This document shows, piece by piece, positions 62,300 to 64,000 of a DNA stretch of 64,000 nucleotides (position 1 is the stretch's first letter; the number at the start of each line of letters is the position of its first letter). Below the pieces are notes generated by a model, which saw nothing but the letters and a program-made list of their open reading frames with translations, searched no databases and had not been told where the DNA came from. Source of the DNA: Herpetosiphon llansteffanensis (GTDB lineage: Bacteria; Chloroflexota; Chloroflexia; Chloroflexales; Herpetosiphonaceae); assembly GCF_003205875.1 (NCBI RefSeq), contig NZ_PUBZ01000085.1, forward strand, positions 1-64,000, in the 5' to 3' direction. The position numbers and the translations under genes were made by a program.

Positions 62300-64000
62300 A
62301 TGGCCTTCGCCACACCCGAACAGGTGCACCGTTACCCTCGTCGGTTTAAATGGATTTTTGAGGTGCTTTGTACCGTCCTCGTCGTCGTTGCTGTGGTGCG
62401 CTGGGGACGTGCCGTTTTGCAGTATCTCTGGGATAGCCGCAACATCAACGCTGCCTTTATTGCTCGCGATACCTTTTACGAACCACTCGTTAACTGGTTC
62501 AACCAAACTGGCCAATCGCGGCCCCGCATCCGCGACTTGCTCGACCTTGCGCCCTCGTTTGGTTGGTTGGGCTTAACCTTGCTCGTGGTTGTCTTTGTTC
62601 GTAATTTCTTCCCCACAATTCGTACGAGTAGCCGTGGTATTTTAATTGAATGGGGCAATGGTTGGTTGCCCGTTGGTTGGGAGCAAGTGAGCGGCTTGCG
62701 GGTTACCGAGGATCTCTCAGGCGAACGCTTTGTGCTGTTGTTGCAAACCAACAATAAAGCCTTGACCAGTTGGCATCGCTTTTATAGCTTGCTCTATCGG
62801 TTTAGCTTGCGCCGTGGGGTGCTGATTACCTCGGGCATTTCCGATTTTCTGCCGTTGGTGCGTATGCTCACCAGCGAGCTTGAACAGGTCGCGCGCCAAA
62901 CCAAACAACCAGTTGTTAAGCTTGATGAAAAGGCTTCCTCGCCGTTGTTTCAACTCTTGCTCAGCCCAGCTGGCTTTTTCAGCCGCCGCTCCAAGAGCGA
63001 TAAAGACTATGTGGAATATGCCACCCAAGCAGGGCTAACCGCCCAACCTGGCCGCGTCGCCAGCATTATGGCTACCTATCCCAAACGCATTAGCACCTTG
63101 CTGGTTGGTGGCACGGCAATCATGGCGATCCTTGGGCTGCTACGCGTGCTCGACATGTTGCGCCAATGGATTGGCCTTAGCTTTGGCTTAGGCGGCATTT
63201 TTAGCAGCGATCCGTTGCCGCTTGATCAAAGTGTTTGGTGGCTGCCCGTTGCCGCAGTATTGTTGCTGGGTGTTTTAATTCCCATGTTGGTGGTGGTGCG
63301 CAATATTTTGCCCGATATTGAATCGCGCCAAGAAGGCTTGATGGTGCGCTATTTCAACCGCTGGCTGCTGGTGCGCTGGGAAGAAATTATCGCCGTCAAA
63401 ACTGCTAGCCTCTCGGAAGAAAACCATGTGGTGCTGATTCAAACCACCAACCAAAGTTTGAAGTTGATGCATCATCTTTCGTCGTTGCTCTTCGATGGCT
63501 CGAATGCCCGCGGGGTTTTATTAACCTCAGCCTTGAGCGTCTACGATCCCTTGGTGCAGCAAATTGTGCTTGAAGTTTCGCGCCGCCAACGGCCAAACGA
63601 GCAAGATGAAGGCATCTTGACCGAAGACGCGCCAGCTTGGTTGTTGCGCTTGATGTTTAAACCTAGCGATGCGATCGATCGCATGGTTTCCAACATTTTG
63701 CGCCGCGAAGATAGCAACAAAATTAAATTCGATACGATGCTTACGCTTGGTCGGCCAATGCTTTGGCTGGCTGCAATTCCTACATTAATGCTTTTAGTCG
63801 AGCGCCATATCAACGGCGTTCACTATCCAACCGTTGGCTCAATTATCAATGTTTTGATTTTTGCTGGCTTCTGTTTGTTGGAATACCCAATTGCTGCCGC
63901 TGTTGCCCGCTTCAGCGAACGCAATATGGATGGCGATGCGCACTTGGCCCGCCCCTTCTACCTTTACCCAACCGCCCAATTGCCGCGAATTGTGGTGATG
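62300..64000 (+). CDS. Large polytopic membrane protein, incomplete at window end
   Basis: An open frame of at least 567 codons that runs off the window. ATG 62300 has GGAGG seven bases upstream. The start has an amphipathic lead and a helix (about 18-37). Further helices lie near 85-105, 270-290, 315-335, 495-512 and 522-545. Two internally similar blocks occur (GILIEWGNGWLPVGWEQV and GLMVRYFNRWLLVRWEEI, each followed by a VLLLQTNN/VVLIQTTN strand), a duplication of a soluble domain of about 280 residues that recalls bacterial PH-like modules. The family is not recognised. Confidence 0.8.
   Translation, partial: MAFATPEQVHRYPRRFKWIFEVLCTVLVVVAVVRWGRAVLQYLWDSRNINAAFIARDTFYEPLVNWFNQTGQSRPRIRDLLDLAPSFGWLGLTLLVVVFVRNFFPTIRTSSRGILIEWGNGWLPVGWEQVSGLRVTEDLSGERFVLLLQTNNKALTSWHRFYSLLYRFSLRRGVLITSGISDFLPLVRMLTSELEQVARQTKQPVVKLDEKASSPLFQLLLSPAGFFSRRSKSDKDYVEYATQAGLTAQPGRVASIMATYPKRISTLLVGGTAIMAILGLLRVLDMLRQWIGLSFGLGGIFSSDPLPLDQSVWWLPVAAVLLLGVLIPMLVVVRNILPDIESRQEGLMVRYFNRWLLVRWEEIIAVKTASLSEENHVVLIQTTNQSLKLMHHLSSLLFDGSNARGVLLTSALSVYDPLVQQIVLEVSRRQRPNEQDEGILTEDAPAWLLRLMFKPSDAIDRMVSNILRREDSNKIKFDTMLTLGRPMLWLAAIPTLMLLVERHINGVHYPTVGSIINVLIFAGFCLLEYPIAAAVARFSERNMDGDAHLARPFYLYPTAQLPRIVVM

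Overview
The window looks like a chromosomal segment of a filamentous, gliding, aerobic member of the Chloroflexota, most likely Herpetosiphon or a close relative. This is inferred from the gene set and from the style of the intergenic repeats; no 16S or other marker gene is present. Supporting signs are a ferredoxin-dependent 2-oxoacid oxidoreductase instead of a dehydrogenase complex, a DnaD/DnaI-type primosome pair outside the Firmicutes, many Ser/Thr-kinase, cyclase and TPR signalling proteins, a large secreted caspase-fold protease, an orphan MbtH protein and a MurE whose DAP-recognition motif is altered. I see no transposase, prophage, CRISPR array, rRNA or tRNA.

Layout. 1-610: dispersed repeats. 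610-3495: korBA on the minus strand, preceded by a structured leader and a 37-bp near-palindrome. 3962-4568: an island of dispersed repeats with 20-bp inverted ends. 4571-8448: a CBS protein, a SIMPL protein, then divergent oxyR and katA with a recognisable OxyR operator between them. 8917-10378: two membrane proteins, one ABA4-like. 10616-14240: a dnaJ-type co-chaperone and clpC. 14297-21561: unknown protein, MbtH, amidohydrolase, a kinase with two catalytic domains, and an 800-residue unknown. 21875-28106: secreted BNR-repeat protein, VTT membrane protein, secreted three-repeat protein, histidine phosphatase and two coupled glycosyltransferases. 28242-35376: a 1360-residue cyclase/ATPase/TPR protein and a 1008-residue C25-like secreted protein with an eight-fold hexapeptide repeat. 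35841-40243: MoxR/VWA pair, metallo-beta-lactamase-fold hydrolase and Crp/Fnr regulator. 40348-48630: small membrane protein, stand-alone RNA-ligase-like protein, DUF3054 protein, RsbR-like STAS protein coupled to an aminotransferase, hybrid sensor with a degenerate receiver, alpha/beta hydrolase, ADP-ribosylglycohydrolase. 48767-53549: large TPR protein, then DnaI- and DnaD-like proteins overlapping by 128 bp. 53753-55207: two tandem secreted, membrane-anchored paralogues. 55541-62117: unknown protein, a compact envelope cluster (PIG-L deacetylase, FemABX, MurE), an acidic HEAT protein and a polysaccharide-deacetylase lipoprotein. 62300 to the end: a membrane protein running off the window.

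How the genes fit together. Recurrent themes are envelope building (murE, femX, PIG-L, the deacetylase lipoprotein, the glycosyltransferases), protein quality control (dnaJ, clpC, MoxR/VWA), oxidative stress (oxyR/katA) and signal integration by multidomain proteins (double kinase, cyclase/TPR, STAS, hybrid sensor, Crp). Two dispersed repeat types fill most gaps: a GC-rich roughly 130-bp element with self-complementary ends, and mosaics of short recurring words that in several places provide the last codons or the stop codon of the neighbouring gene.

Start codons given here were chosen by ribosome binding site and family alignment from memory. No database search was run, so functional calls rest on motif recognition.
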